Positions 1 through 9,205 of a stretch of 64,000 nt of DNA are shown here, in pieces. Every line of letters starts with the position of its first letter. Position 1 is the stretch's first letter. Under the pieces are notes generated by a model. That model saw only the letters and a program-made list of their open reading frames with translations, made no database searches and had not been told where the DNA came from. The stretch lies in contig CAJTRI010000001.1 of the NCBI GenBank assembly GCA_910578615.1, positions 124,001-188,000 of the forward strand. Direction: 5' to 3'. This DNA comes from an uncultured Duncaniella sp. (lineage in GTDB: Bacteria > Bacteroidota > Bacteroidia > Bacteroidales > Muribaculaceae). The translations under genes were made by a program, and so were the position numbers.

Positions 1-207
1 AACGGAAAGAGTATAAAAAGCCCGGTTGCTGTTAGGTCTGGTATCCCCGATGTGAGGGGGCTTGGCATCAGGGAGGCTGTGGTGACTCTCGAAAGAGCCG
101 GGTTCGATGTCCGATTCAGCGGTTCGGGCTTCGTTCACTCCCAGTCTCCGTCCCCAGGCACGCTTGCCGGCCAAGGAGCCGTAGTCCGTCTCACACTTTC
201 ACGCTGA
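1..207 (+). CDS. ftsI: FtsI/PBP transpeptidase, C-terminal PASTA end (partial)
   Basis: The reading frame is open from the window edge to TGA at 205-207, giving 68 residues. They form one PASTA-like module: a VPDVRG-type start, a helix (IREAVVTLERAGFDV) and a closing run of short strands (SQSPSPGTLAGQGAVVRLTLS). PASTA modules end division-specific penicillin-binding proteins of Bacteroidetes, and the gene directly before murE in the division cluster is normally ftsI. The catalytic transpeptidase domain lies outside the window, so the ftsI name rests on position plus the PASTA tail. The gap to murE is 32 bp, consistent with one operon. Confidence 0.8.
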   Translation, partial: NGKSIKSPVAVRSGIPDVRGLGIREAVVTLERAGFDVRFSGSGFVHSQSPSPGTLAGQGAVVRLTLSR

Positions 208-239
208 CAATTTAGAAAAAACTGAAAAAATATCGCGAT

Positions 240-1700
240 ATGCGTCTTGATAATCTGCTTTCACCCCTCGGAATCGAGGAAATTATAGGTTCTTCCGACA
301 AGGAGATAGTCTCTGTCACAGCGGACTCCCGCCGCGTGCAGTCCGGGACGTTGTTTGTTGCCGTTCCGGGCGTAAGCGTGGACGGCCATGACTTTATCGG
401 AAATGCCGTAAGTTCGGGAGCCTCGGCAGTGGTATGCGAACGGCTTCCGGAACAGCTTGAAACCTCCGTTACATATATAAAGGTGGTGTCAAGCGCCATA
501 GCCCTCGGCTATATCGCCTCATACTGGTGGGGCAATCCCTCGCGCAAACTGCGTCTCGTAGGTGTGACAGGCACAAACGGCAAGACAACGACGGCTACAT
601 TGATATATGAGATGGCACGTCTCATGGGCTACAAGGCCGGGCTTCTGTCAACGGTCTGCAACTATGTGGAACAGACCCCCAACCCCACCGACCATACCAC
701 CCCCGATCCTATGACCATCAACGAGATGCTTCACCTGATGGTCGAGGCCGGATGTGAGTATTGCGCCATGGAGGTCAGCAGCCATGCCGCCCACCAGCAC
801 CGCATTGCCGGACTCCATTTTGCCGGAGGCGTGTTCACCAATCTCACGCGCGACCATCTTGACTACCATAAGACTGTCGAGGCCTATCTTGCTGCCAAGA
901 AGTCGTTTTTCGACCATCTTCCCTCATCGGCTTTCGCACTTACCAATGCGGATGACAAGGTGGGCGCTGTCATGCTCCAAAACACATCGGCCTTGCGCCA
1001 CACCTACTCTCTGCGCTCAGAAGCAGACTTTGTTGGAAGGATTGTGGAGCAGCGTCTTGACGGCACCCTCCTGAGCCTTAACGGAACCGAGGTTCACACC
1101 CTTTTCACCGGGAAGTTCAATGCTTATAACCTCACGGCTGTCTATGGTGTCTCCATCCTTCTGGGATGGGAGCGCGGGGAAGTCCTGCGTAATATCTCGG
1201 CTCTTGTTCCCGTAGCCGGACGCTTTCAGGCTTTCCACTCCCCACGCGGATATACCGCTATTGTTGATTATGCCCACACCCCGGATGCCGTCATCAACGT
1301 ACTCGCCGCCATCCGCGAGGTCGTAGGGCCGAAGGGTGAGATTATCACCGTTGTGGGTGCGGGCGGCAACCGGGATAAGGGAAAACGCCCCATAATGGCA
1401 CGCGAGGCAGCGTCTCGTAGCGAGAGACTTATCCTGACGTCCGACAATCCGCGTTTCGAGGAGCCGGAAGATATAATAGCCGACATGGAGGCCGGGCTTG
1501 ATGACGAGTCTCGCGCACGTACACTTCATATCACAGACCGCCGTCAGGCCATCCGTACCGCCGCCGCTCTTGCCGGAAAGGGAACCGTTATACTCATAGC
1601 CGGAAAGGGTCATGAGGACTATCAGGAGATAAAGGGGGTCAAACACCATTTTGATGACCGCGAGGAAGTCCGCAACGTTATAGCACAAGAAAAAGCCTGA
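240..1700 (+). CDS. murE: UDP-N-acetylmuramoyl-tripeptide synthetase MurE (meso-DAP type)
   Basis: This cytoplasmic ATP-dependent ligase adds the third amino acid of the peptidoglycan stem peptide. The 486 residues have the Mur ligase three-domain order: an N-terminal UDP-binding domain (1-100), a central ATPase with P-loop GTNGKT (about 111-116), and a C-terminal domain. The DNPR motif near residues 402-405, followed by FEEP, is the family signature for meso-diaminopimelate rather than lysine. The ATG at 240 follows an A-rich stretch without a Shine-Dalgarno, as usual in Bacteroidetes. It lies between ftsI and mraY in a co-oriented operon. Confidence 0.96.
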   Translation: MRLDNLLSPLGIEEIIGSSDKEIVSVTADSRRVQSGTLFVAVPGVSVDGHDFIGNAVSSGASAVVCERLPEQLETSVTYIKVVSSAIALGYIASYWWGNPSRKLRLVGVTGTNGKTTTATLIYEMARLMGYKAGLLSTVCNYVEQTPNPTDHTTPDPMTINEMLHLMVEAGCEYCAMEVSSHAAHQHRIAGLHFAGGVFTNLTRDHLDYHKTVEAYLAAKKSFFDHLPSSAFALTNADDKVGAVMLQNTSALRHTYSLRSEADFVGRIVEQRLDGTLLSLNGTEVHTLFTGKFNAYNLTAVYGVSILLGWERGEVLRNISALVPVAGRFQAFHSPRGYTAIVDYAHTPDAVINVLAAIREVVGPKGEIITVVGAGGNRDKGKRPIMAREAASRSERLILTSDNPRFEEPEDIIADMEAGLDDESRARTLHITDRRQAIRTAAALAGKGTVILIAGKGHEDYQEIKGVKHHFDDREEVRNVIAQEKA

Positions 1701-1711
1701 TATTAAAGAAG

Positions 1712-2983
1712 ATGCTTTATTCACTGTTTGAATATTTACAGGCCGGTAACGTACCCGGCGCCCGTCTGATGGGCTACATCACCGTGCGTTCGGTGGTGGC
1801 CCTGTTGTTGTCTCTTTTTATAGCCACCGTGATAGGGCGCCGTATCATCGACCGCCTCCAGCTCATGCAGGTGGGAGAACTGGTGCGCAACCTCGGACTG
1901 GAAGGGCAGATGAAGAAGACCGGCACACCTACCATGGGAGGTATAATCATCATAATATCCATCGTGGTGCCCTGCCTCCTCATCGGCGATCTCACCAATA
2001 TCTACATGATTCTCCTCCTTATATCCACCATCTGGCTTGGTGTGATAGGCTTCCTTGACGATTATCTCAAAATCAAGCGCCACAACAAGGATGGAATGAA
2101 AGGCAAGTTCAAGATTTTCGGACAGGTGGGCCTCGGACTTCTCGTAGGTCTGACCATGTGTTTCAGTCCCGAGATAACCCAGCGTCAGGTCTCAGCCTCC
2201 CATATCTCCGCCATCGAGGCTGCCGGAGATATAGTAGACGGGACTATTGATACCGCCGGACAGAACGTGAAGTCCACCCAGACCACCATACCGTTTGTCA
2301 AGAACAACAATTTCGACTATGCTTCGCTGACCCGGTGGATGGGTGAATATGCCCAGACCGGGGGATGGATAGTCTTCATCCTCGTGGTCATAGTCGCGGT
2401 TGCCGCCACCAGCAACGGTGCCAATCTCACGGACGGACTTGACGGCCTGTGTGCCGGGACATCGGCTATCATATGTGCCGCCCTTGCCATCATGGCCTAT
2501 CTCGGGGGTAACGTCATATATTCGACCTATCTTGACATCATGTATATTCCCGGATCGGGAGAGTTAGTGGTGTTCATGTCGGCCTTTATAGGCGCCCTTA
2601 TCGGATTTCTGTGGTATAATGCCTTTCCCGCACAAGTGTTTATGGGCGACACCGGGTCTCTTACCATAGGCGGCATTATAGCTGTCTTTGCCATCCTCAT
2701 CCACAAAGAACTCCTTATTCCACTGCTCTGCGCCATATTCTTCATCGAGGATATATCGGTGATGGTGCAGGTGGCATATTTCAAATATACGAAGCGCAGG
2801 TATGGCGAGGGTAGGCGCGTGTTCAAGATGACGCCTCTGCACCACCATTTCCAGAAAGAAGGAATAGATTGCCTCATAAAGTCTCCGGCAAGGGCCATTC
2901 CCGAATCAAAGATTGTCACCCGTTTCTGGATTATAGGCATATTCCTTGCCCTGCTTACATTTATAACTCTCAAAATCAGATAG
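1712..2983 (+). CDS. mraY: Phospho-N-acetylmuramoyl-pentapeptide transferase MraY
   Basis: This integral membrane enzyme transfers phospho-MurNAc-pentapeptide to undecaprenyl phosphate, forming lipid I. Visible family marks are the early GTPTMGG loop (GEL...KKTGTPTMGG), the aspartate-rich FLDDYLK, NLTDGLDGLCAG, FMGDTGS and the HHHFQ motif near the C terminus. At 423 residues it is longer than the roughly 360 of Proteobacteria. The extra length is a soluble, polar segment (about residues 150-205), the usual Bacteroidetes form. It starts 11 bp after murE and ends 3 bp before murD. Confidence 0.96.
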   Translation: MLYSLFEYLQAGNVPGARLMGYITVRSVVALLLSLFIATVIGRRIIDRLQLMQVGELVRNLGLEGQMKKTGTPTMGGIIIIISIVVPCLLIGDLTNIYMILLLISTIWLGVIGFLDDYLKIKRHNKDGMKGKFKIFGQVGLGLLVGLTMCFSPEITQRQVSASHISAIEAAGDIVDGTIDTAGQNVKSTQTTIPFVKNNNFDYASLTRWMGEYAQTGGWIVFILVVIVAVAATSNGANLTDGLDGLCAGTSAIICAALAIMAYLGGNVIYSTYLDIMYIPGSGELVVFMSAFIGALIGFLWYNAFPAQVFMGDTGSLTIGGIIAVFAILIHKELLIPLLCAIFFIEDISVMVQVAYFKYTKRRYGEGRRVFKMTPLHHHFQKEGIDCLIKSPARAIPESKIVTRFWIIGIFLALLTFITLKIR

Positions 2984-2986
2984 AAG

Positions 2987-4336
2987 ATGAAACGACTCGT
3001 CATACTCGGCGGAGGTGAGAGCGGTGTGGGTGCCGCCATCCTCGGCAAGACAAAGGGAATGGATGTGTTTCTGAGCGATTCGGGCACCATCCCGGGACGT
3101 TATCGTGCAGTCCTTGATGAGGAGGGAATCCCTTATGAGGAGGGCGGCCATTCCATGGAGAGAATACTCGCCGCCGACGAGGTGGTCAAGAGTCCAGGCA
3201 TACCCCCTTCCGCGCCTGTGGTGAGGGAGATCGTGTCACGGGGCATACCCGTGATTTCGGAGATAGAGCTGGCCGGACGATACACGGATGCACGCATGGT
3301 GTGTATCACTGGTTCCAACGGCAAGACTACCACCACGCTCCTCACCTATCATATACTTGAAGAAGCCGGCATCGATGTGGGTCTGGCCGGTAACGTGGGG
3401 CAGAGTCTGGCCCTGCAAGTAGCTCGTGACGACCACGAGGTCTATGTCATAGAGCTATCCAGTTTCCAGCTTGAGAACATGTATGACTTCCACGCCGATA
3501 TCGCTGTGATTCTCAACATCACCCCTGACCACCTTGACCGCTACGATTACGAAATGCAAAACTATATAAACGCCAAGTTCCGTATACTCAACAACCTCAC
3601 CTCCGCCGATGCCTTCATATATTGGAAGGACGATCCCGTAATCAGCCGTCAGCTCGAACAGGTTGCCACCGAGGCTTCTTTGTTCCCGTTTGCCGAGGTG
3701 GGAGAGGAAGGAACTGCCGCCTGGGTTGACGAGCAGGGCGAGATGTGTGTGGAGACCCCGTCAGGGAATTTCCGTATGCCTCGTGCCGACCTCTCGCTCA
3801 ACGGACTCCACAATCTCTACAACTCGATGGCCGCCGCCATCTCTGCGAGCCTTCTTGACATAGACAATGAGGATATACGCAAGGCGCTGGGTAACTTCGA
3901 GGGTGTCGAACACCGTCTCGAACCTGCCGGTACGGTCAACGGCGTCCGCTATATAAATGACTCTAAGGCCACCAACGTCAACTCCACATGGTATGCTCTC
4001 GAATCCATGCCGCGCGACACCATCCTCATTCTCGGAGGAAAGGACAAGGGTAATGACTATTCGGAAATCCTGCCCTTGGTGACCGAGAAGGTCAAGGCCG
4101 TCATATGTATGGGCAAGGACAACAGCAAACTTCTCGACTTCTTCACCGGCAAGGTGCCCGCAATCCATGACACTCACTCTATCGAGGACGCAGTGGCCGT
4201 CGCCTCCCGCATATCCTGCGAGGGTGACACGGTGCTTCTCTCACCGTGCTGTGCGAGCTTCGATCTCTTCAAGAGCTATGAAGACCGTGGCCGTCAGTTC
4301 AAGGAGCAGGTAGAGAAGCTGAGACACAATTCATAA
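2987..4336 (+). CDS. murD: UDP-N-acetylmuramoylalanine--D-glutamate ligase MurD
   Basis: This cytoplasmic Mur ligase adds D-glutamate to UDP-MurNAc-L-Ala. The 449 residues begin with a Rossmann-like region (VILGGGESGVGAAILG) that binds the UDP end. The P-loop GSNGKTTTT lies near 108, and ITPDHLDRYD and NDSKATN are the conserved Mur ligase elements that bind metal and nucleotide. Length is normal for the family. ATG at 2987 comes 3 bp after the mraY stop, and ftsW follows 19 bp after the end. Confidence 0.96.
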   Translation: MKRLVILGGGESGVGAAILGKTKGMDVFLSDSGTIPGRYRAVLDEEGIPYEEGGHSMERILAADEVVKSPGIPPSAPVVREIVSRGIPVISEIELAGRYTDARMVCITGSNGKTTTTLLTYHILEEAGIDVGLAGNVGQSLALQVARDDHEVYVIELSSFQLENMYDFHADIAVILNITPDHLDRYDYEMQNYINAKFRILNNLTSADAFIYWKDDPVISRQLEQVATEASLFPFAEVGEEGTAAWVDEQGEMCVETPSGNFRMPRADLSLNGLHNLYNSMAAAISASLLDIDNEDIRKALGNFEGVEHRLEPAGTVNGVRYINDSKATNVNSTWYALESMPRDTILILGGKDKGNDYSEILPLVTEKVKAVICMGKDNSKLLDFFTGKVPAIHDTHSIEDAVAVASRISCEGDTVLLSPCCASFDLFKSYEDRGRQFKEQVEKLRHNS

Positions 4337-4355
4337 ACTTCCATCCTTTCTTGTA

Positions 4356-5681
4356 ATGGACACCATAATCTCATCCACTACGGCCTCATCCGTCAAGCCC
4401 AAGGCTGTTGCTTCGGGCGACAAACATATATGGGGTATTTTCATAGCCCTCTGTATCATCTCCATAGTGGAGCTGTACAGCGCCTCGTCGCGCGAGGTGG
4501 CCTCCTCGTCACTCGGTGTGATGGGGCCTATCCTGCGCCATCTGGCCATGCTGGCTATGGGCATCTGCCTCACGTGGTATCTCTCCCGCCGCCATTACAG
4601 TTTCTTTGCCCTTTTCACGGTGATATTCTCTGCGGCGAGTGTGGCCGCAATGGTCTATGTGATGTTCTGGGGGCAGTATATCAACGGTGCCCGACGTTCC
4701 ATGAGCCTGTTGGGATTCGGTATATATCCGGCCGAGATGATAAAGATATCGGCGGTGTTGCTCGTAGCGCTTGTCATGTCGCTTAATCAAGACCGCAAGG
4801 GTGTGGGAATCACCAAGACGGGTATGATAATATGCGGAGTGATACTTGCCGTCTTCTGTCTTCTCCTTATGAAGCAAGGTCTTACCAATACCCTTCTTCT
4901 TTTTGCCATCACCTACTCCATGATGATAATAGGTGGTGTGAAGTTCACCCATATGCTGTCTCTTACCGGGGCATTCCTGTTTGGTGCCGTAGCTTTCGTG
5001 GGATATCTGTTCATAACCGAGCAACGCGAGATACCGGCTGATGCCGAGCAAAAGATAGAGCTGGTAGGCAGTGCCTCCGATAAGAAATCCGAGGGTTCAC
5101 GCCTTGCCACATGGGTGGCCCGTCTGAGCCGCCACAGCGCAGACTCCGTGCCAAAGTGGGAGGTGGAACCGCGAGGTGTCAACCGGCAGGAGATACTTTC
5201 CTATATGGCACAGGCCCATGGCGGAGTCCATGGTGTGGGGCCGGGCAACTCCCGCGAGGCGTCGCGCCTCCCGCTGGCTTTCTCGGACTATATATATGCC
5301 ATAGTTGTCGAGGAACTCGGCCTGATAGGGGGAGTCATTGTGCTTATGCTCTATCTGTGGCTTCTCGGCCGTGCCGCCGGTATAGCCTCGCGGTGTAAGA
5401 TTACCTATCCGGCCCTCATCGTCATGGGTATGGCCGTGATGATAGCCTTTCAGGCCCTGTTCCATATGGGCATCGTCACCGGGGTATTCCCGGTGTCAGG
5501 CCAGCCACTCCCGTTGATATCAAAGGGAGGAACCTCTATCATAGTGACCTGCATAGCTTTCGGCATCATGCTTTCGGTGAGCCGGACGGCCACGCGTCAC
5601 GGCAACCGTTCCTCCGAGACCCGCGAGGAACAGGAAGCACTGCCAGAACAGCTACGTGACGAGAACCGTATGCAGTTGTAA
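4356..5681 (+). CDS. ftsW: Peptidoglycan polymerase FtsW (SEDS family)
   Basis: This multipass SEDS glycosyltransferase polymerises lipid II at the septum with its partner FtsI. About ten hydrophobic segments are visible. Family features include NGARRSMSLLGFGIYPAEMIKISAVL, FSDYIYAIVVEELGLIGG and the C-terminal GVFPVSGQPLPLISKGGTS. At 441 residues it is longer than Proteobacterial FtsW. A polar insertion (about residues 225-285) sits in the large periplasmic loop, and a charged C-terminal tail extends past the last helix. Its position between murD and murG is the classic order of the cluster. Confidence 0.95.
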   Translation: MDTIISSTTASSVKPKAVASGDKHIWGIFIALCIISIVELYSASSREVASSSLGVMGPILRHLAMLAMGICLTWYLSRRHYSFFALFTVIFSAASVAAMVYVMFWGQYINGARRSMSLLGFGIYPAEMIKISAVLLVALVMSLNQDRKGVGITKTGMIICGVILAVFCLLLMKQGLTNTLLLFAITYSMMIIGGVKFTHMLSLTGAFLFGAVAFVGYLFITEQREIPADAEQKIELVGSASDKKSEGSRLATWVARLSRHSADSVPKWEVEPRGVNRQEILSYMAQAHGGVHGVGPGNSREASRLPLAFSDYIYAIVVEELGLIGGVIVLMLYLWLLGRAAGIASRCKITYPALIVMGMAVMIAFQALFHMGIVTGVFPVSGQPLPLISKGGTSIIVTCIAFGIMLSVSRTATRHGNRSSETREEQEALPEQLRDENRMQL

Positions 5682-5712
5682 TGTGTTTTAAGGTTAAAAT
5701 TTTTAAAAGTCT

Positions 5713-6801
5713 ATGAAAGTCCTCATATCGGGCGGTGGCACAGGAGGCCACATCTTCCCAGCTCTCTCCATAGCAAACGCCGTAAGGCGCCGTCATCCTG
5801 ACGCTGACATCCTTTTTGTCGGCGCCCTTGGACGTATGGAGATGGAGCGTGTCCCGGCTGCCGGATATCCCATCGAGGGATTGCCGGTGGCAGGTTTCGA
5901 GCGCAAGAAGCTGTGGAAGAACTTCGGGGTGTTGTGGAAGCTCTGGAAATCGCTCCGAAAGGCCCGTGGGATAGTGCGCGATTTCAGGCCGGATATTGCC
6001 ATAGGGGTTGGAGGATATGCCAGCGGGCCGGTGCTCAAACAGGCCCAGAAGCGCGGTATACCCACACTCATACAGGAACAGAACTCCTATCCCGGGGTGA
6101 CCAACAAGCTCCTTGCCGGCAAGGCCGATGTGATATGTGTGGCTTATGACAATCTCGAACGGTTCTTTCCGGCAGACAAGATTGTCAAGACCGGCAATCC
6201 CACGCGCAGAGGGCTTGAAGAGTGCGCGCTGACACGTGCGGAAGCCAAGAGCCGTCTGGGCTTTGAGCCGGACAGGCTGCTCGTGCTCTCCGTTGGCGGA
6301 AGTCTGGGCGCACGCACAGTCAACGAGGCTGTCGCTGCCTCTCTCGGGATGCTTGCCGACAAGGGGGTGTCGCTGATGTGGCAGACCGGGCGTTATGGCG
6401 CCGACCATTTCCAGAGCATTGCAGCCGGTCGGGACAATGTGAAGGCGGTCACGTTTATCACAGACATGGATGTGGCCTATCGTGCAGCCGACATCGTCGT
6501 CTCCCGGGCCGGTGCCGGAACCATTTCCGAGCTTCAAAATCTCGGAAAGGCCTCCATCCTGATACCTTCGCCAAATGTGGCCGAGGATCACCAGCGCCAC
6601 AATGCGGAGGCTCTCTCCTCCCGAGGTGCTGCAAGAATGATTCTTGACGTTGACGCTGTCCGGGATCTTCCTCCCGCCTTGTCAGCGCTTATAGACAGCC
6701 CCGAGGAACGCGAGAAGCTCTCTGACAATATCTCGGAGATGGCGCTGCGTGGAGCCGATGAAAGGATTGTTGACCATATAGAACAGATCATAAAGCAATG
6801 A
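5713..6801 (+). CDS. murG: UDP-GlcNAc:lipid I N-acetylglucosaminyltransferase MurG
   Basis: This peripheral membrane GT-B glycosyltransferase converts lipid I to lipid II. The signature ISGGGTGGHIFPA spans residues 5-17. The second conserved zone includes SRAGAGTISEL (UDP-GlcNAc binding) and the following HQRHNAE. The length of 362 residues is typical. The stop overlaps the murC start by 4 bp (ATGA), which points to translational coupling. The upstream gap of 31 bp is AT-rich and holds no obvious promoter. Confidence 0.96.
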   Translation: MKVLISGGGTGGHIFPALSIANAVRRRHPDADILFVGALGRMEMERVPAAGYPIEGLPVAGFERKKLWKNFGVLWKLWKSLRKARGIVRDFRPDIAIGVGGYASGPVLKQAQKRGIPTLIQEQNSYPGVTNKLLAGKADVICVAYDNLERFFPADKIVKTGNPTRRGLEECALTRAEAKSRLGFEPDRLLVLSVGGSLGARTVNEAVAASLGMLADKGVSLMWQTGRYGADHFQSIAAGRDNVKAVTFITDMDVAYRAADIVVSRAGAGTISELQNLGKASILIPSPNVAEDHQRHNAEALSSRGAARMILDVDAVRDLPPALSALIDSPEEREKLSDNISEMALRGADERIVDHIEQIIKQ

Positions 6802-8177
6802 GCCACGAATTCAACAACATATATTTTGTAGGGGCCGGAGGCATAGGCATGGCGGCCCTCGAACGCTATTTCCTCAGTCGTGGCAAGAAGGTGGCCGGTT
6901 ATGACCGCACACCGACGGCTCTGACAGACGCTCTTATCGAGGAGGGAGTGGATATTTCTTTTGACCCGTCAGAAGAGACCGTTCCCGCCGGTTTCCGTAA
7001 TCCCGGTGACACGCTCGTGGTCTATACGCCTGCGGTTCCCGCCGACCTTCCGATATTGCGCTGGTTCCGTGAAAACGGTTTCGAGATCATGAAGCGTGCC
7101 AAGGTACTCGGCATCATCACCCGTGATACCAAGTCACTTTGTTTTGCAGGCACACATGGGAAGACTACCACCTCGTCAATGGCTGCGCATATACTTCAAA
7201 GCGGTGCCTATGGTTGCAACGCCTTCCTCGGAGGGGTGCTGAACAACTATGGGAGCAACTTCCTGCTCTCCCCGTCCTCCCCTTACAGTGTCATAGAGGC
7301 GGACGAGTATGACCGCTCTTTCCATCATCTCACCCCTACCGTGGCTGTCATCACCTCCACAGATCCAGACCATCTCGACATATACGGCACAGAGGAGGCC
7401 TATCTGGAAAGTTTCGCCCACTTCACAGAACTGATACGTCCCGGCGGGGCGCTGGTAATCCACGAAGGACTCAGGCTGAGGCCCCGTCCTCAGGAAGGTG
7501 TGAGGGTCTATACCTATTCCAGAGACAAGGGAGACTTCCATGCATCATATATCCGGCGTTCTCCTGGCAATATAACTTTTGACATCGTGACACCTATCGG
7601 AGTCATCCGCAACGTCAATCTCGGTGTCCCTGTGGAGATCAATATCGACAATGCCATTGCCGCAGTCGCCGCCGTCACAGCTGCCGGATTGTTCGAGCCT
7701 GACGCCATCCGAGAGGCTCTTTCCTCCTATCGTGGCACAAAGCGCCGCTTCGAGACATGGCTTAAAGAAGATTCCGGCAAAGGGCGTGTGGTGATTGATG
7801 ACTATGCCCATCATCCAGAGGAGCTTCGCAACTCCATCGCCTCGGTCAAATCCCTTTATCCCGGGCGCCGTCTGACAGTGGCCTTCCAGCCTCATCTCTA
7901 TTCGCGCACACGTGATTTCGCCCCGGAATTTGCCGCCGCTCTCTCTGCCGCAGATTCCCTTATACTTCTTGACATCTACCCCGCCCGTGAAGAGCCGATT
8001 CCCGGTATAACCTCCGAAATTATCTTTGAGAGTGTTAAAACTGCCGATAAAGTATTAATACCCAAAGAAAAATTGGTGGAAACTTTGAAAAATCGTAATT
8101 TTGACATACTTTTGACTGTCGGAGCCGGAGACATCAATACCTTCCTCCCGGAAATAGTAGAAAATATTCGTCAATAA
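6798..8177 (+). CDS. murC: UDP-N-acetylmuramate--L-alanine ligase MurC
   Basis: This enzyme adds L-alanine to UDP-MurNAc, the first committed Mur ligase step. The N terminus carries a nucleotide fold (FVGAGGIGMAALERYF), then the P-loop GTHGKTTTSS near residue 118, DEYDRSFHHL and STDPDHLDIY, and the C-terminal substrate region VIDDYAHHPEELRNSI. The 459 residues match the family. It overlaps murG by 4 bp. The last roughly 130 bp are noticeably A+T-richer than the rest of the gene. ftsQ follows after 27 bp. Confidence 0.96.
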   Translation: MSHEFNNIYFVGAGGIGMAALERYFLSRGKKVAGYDRTPTALTDALIEEGVDISFDPSEETVPAGFRNPGDTLVVYTPAVPADLPILRWFRENGFEIMKRAKVLGIITRDTKSLCFAGTHGKTTTSSMAAHILQSGAYGCNAFLGGVLNNYGSNFLLSPSSPYSVIEADEYDRSFHHLTPTVAVITSTDPDHLDIYGTEEAYLESFAHFTELIRPGGALVIHEGLRLRPRPQEGVRVYTYSRDKGDFHASYIRRSPGNITFDIVTPIGVIRNVNLGVPVEINIDNAIAAVAAVTAAGLFEPDAIREALSSYRGTKRRFETWLKEDSGKGRVVIDDYAHHPEELRNSIASVKSLYPGRRLTVAFQPHLYSRTRDFAPEFAAALSAADSLILLDIYPAREEPIPGITSEIIFESVKTADKVLIPKEKLVETLKNRNFDILLTVGAGDINTFLPEIVENIRQ

Positions 8178-8204
8178 ACAAGAGTCCTGCATCATCAAGT
8201 CCGT

Positions 8205-9173
8205 ATGCCCCGCTATCTGAAAATAATATTCTCACTCATGCTTATGACCTATCTGGTCATAGCCCTTACGGTGACCGCTTCCGAGCCTGACGACGCCCTC
8301 TGCAAGGGGATGACCGTCGAGGTTCTGGCCGATGCCGGCGAGCAGGGGTTTGTCACCCCCGAGGAGCTTGGGCGCGAGCTTGAAGGACTTCCCGGAAGGG
8401 CAGCCGGCATGACTCTCTCTAACATCAACACTGATGATATGCGCCGCCGCCTTCTCTCGCTTGACAAGATAGAGGATGCCTCGGTGGTGAGATATACTGA
8501 CGGCTCGATACGCATAAAGGCCACTCCCATAGTTCCTGTGGCACGTATCTTCGATGCCGATGGCAGTTATTACATCAACCGGGACGGGAAGCGTGTCAAA
8601 GCCTCGGCACGGTATCACAAGAACGTGCCCATCATAGCAGGTGACTTTGCCCAGTCGGACACTATGTTTACCCCGCTGACCCTCCTTCCCCTCGTGCAGT
8701 ATATCGCGTCAGACTCGGTATGGAGCAATTTCATCTCCATGATACAGGTCAAGTCTCCACATGACATCATCCTTGTCCCTGTGGTGAGGGAGCATGTCAT
8801 AAATATCGGGACTCCTGACGAGTTTGAAAGCAAGTTCACCCGTCTGCGGCGTTTCTACACCGAGGTGCTCCCCCGGCAGGGTTGGGAGAAATATGACACG
8901 CTCACCGTCAAATGGGACGGACAGCTCGTGGCTTCCAAACGCCATCGCCGTCCCGCCCATGTAGATGTGGCCCGTTACGAGGAAGACGAATCGGTAGATA
9001 CCGGCACAATGCTTGCAGGAGACGACGTGGCCCCGGGCCAGACAGTCCCGGGTGTCAAAGCCCATTCGGAAACCCCGATACCTGCACGGTTCAAGTTGAG
9101 GCCCAAGCCGGAACAACCGCCGGCCGGTATCCTTGAACCGAAAAAAACAAAACAGAATCAACAACCTGTATAA
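8205..9173 (+). CDS. ftsQ: Cell division protein FtsQ
   Basis: FtsQ links the Z-ring to the periplasmic divisome. The 322-residue protein has a very short cytoplasmic start, one transmembrane helix (about residues 5-25, FSLMLMTYLVIALTVTAS), and a periplasmic POTRA-like region followed by the FtsQ beta domain (SYYINRDGKRVKAS, VPIIAGDF, GTPDEFESKFTRLRRFY). The C-terminal roughly 90 residues are proline-rich and charged and look disordered. Sequence conservation is low in this family, so position between murC and ftsA is the strongest evidence. Confidence 0.9.
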   Translation: MPRYLKIIFSLMLMTYLVIALTVTASEPDDALCKGMTVEVLADAGEQGFVTPEELGRELEGLPGRAAGMTLSNINTDDMRRRLLSLDKIEDASVVRYTDGSIRIKATPIVPVARIFDADGSYYINRDGKRVKASARYHKNVPIIAGDFAQSDTMFTPLTLLPLVQYIASDSVWSNFISMIQVKSPHDIILVPVVREHVINIGTPDEFESKFTRLRRFYTEVLPRQGWEKYDTLTVKWDGQLVASKRHRRPAHVDVARYEEDESVDTGTMLAGDDVAPGQTVPGVKAHSETPIPARFKLRPKPEQPPAGILEPKKTKQNQQPV

Positions 9174-9205
9174 TCATCCCCTCACACTACTCATACAGAC
9201 CAAGA

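Noticed and set aside
1017..1724. 235-residue minus-strand frame opposite murE
   Set aside because: It lies entirely against an unmistakable MurE with P-loop and DNPR motif. Long antisense frames are common in this GC-rich coding DNA.
5566..6600. 344-residue minus-strand frame opposite murG
   Set aside because: Antisense to a complete MurG, with no recognisable domain.
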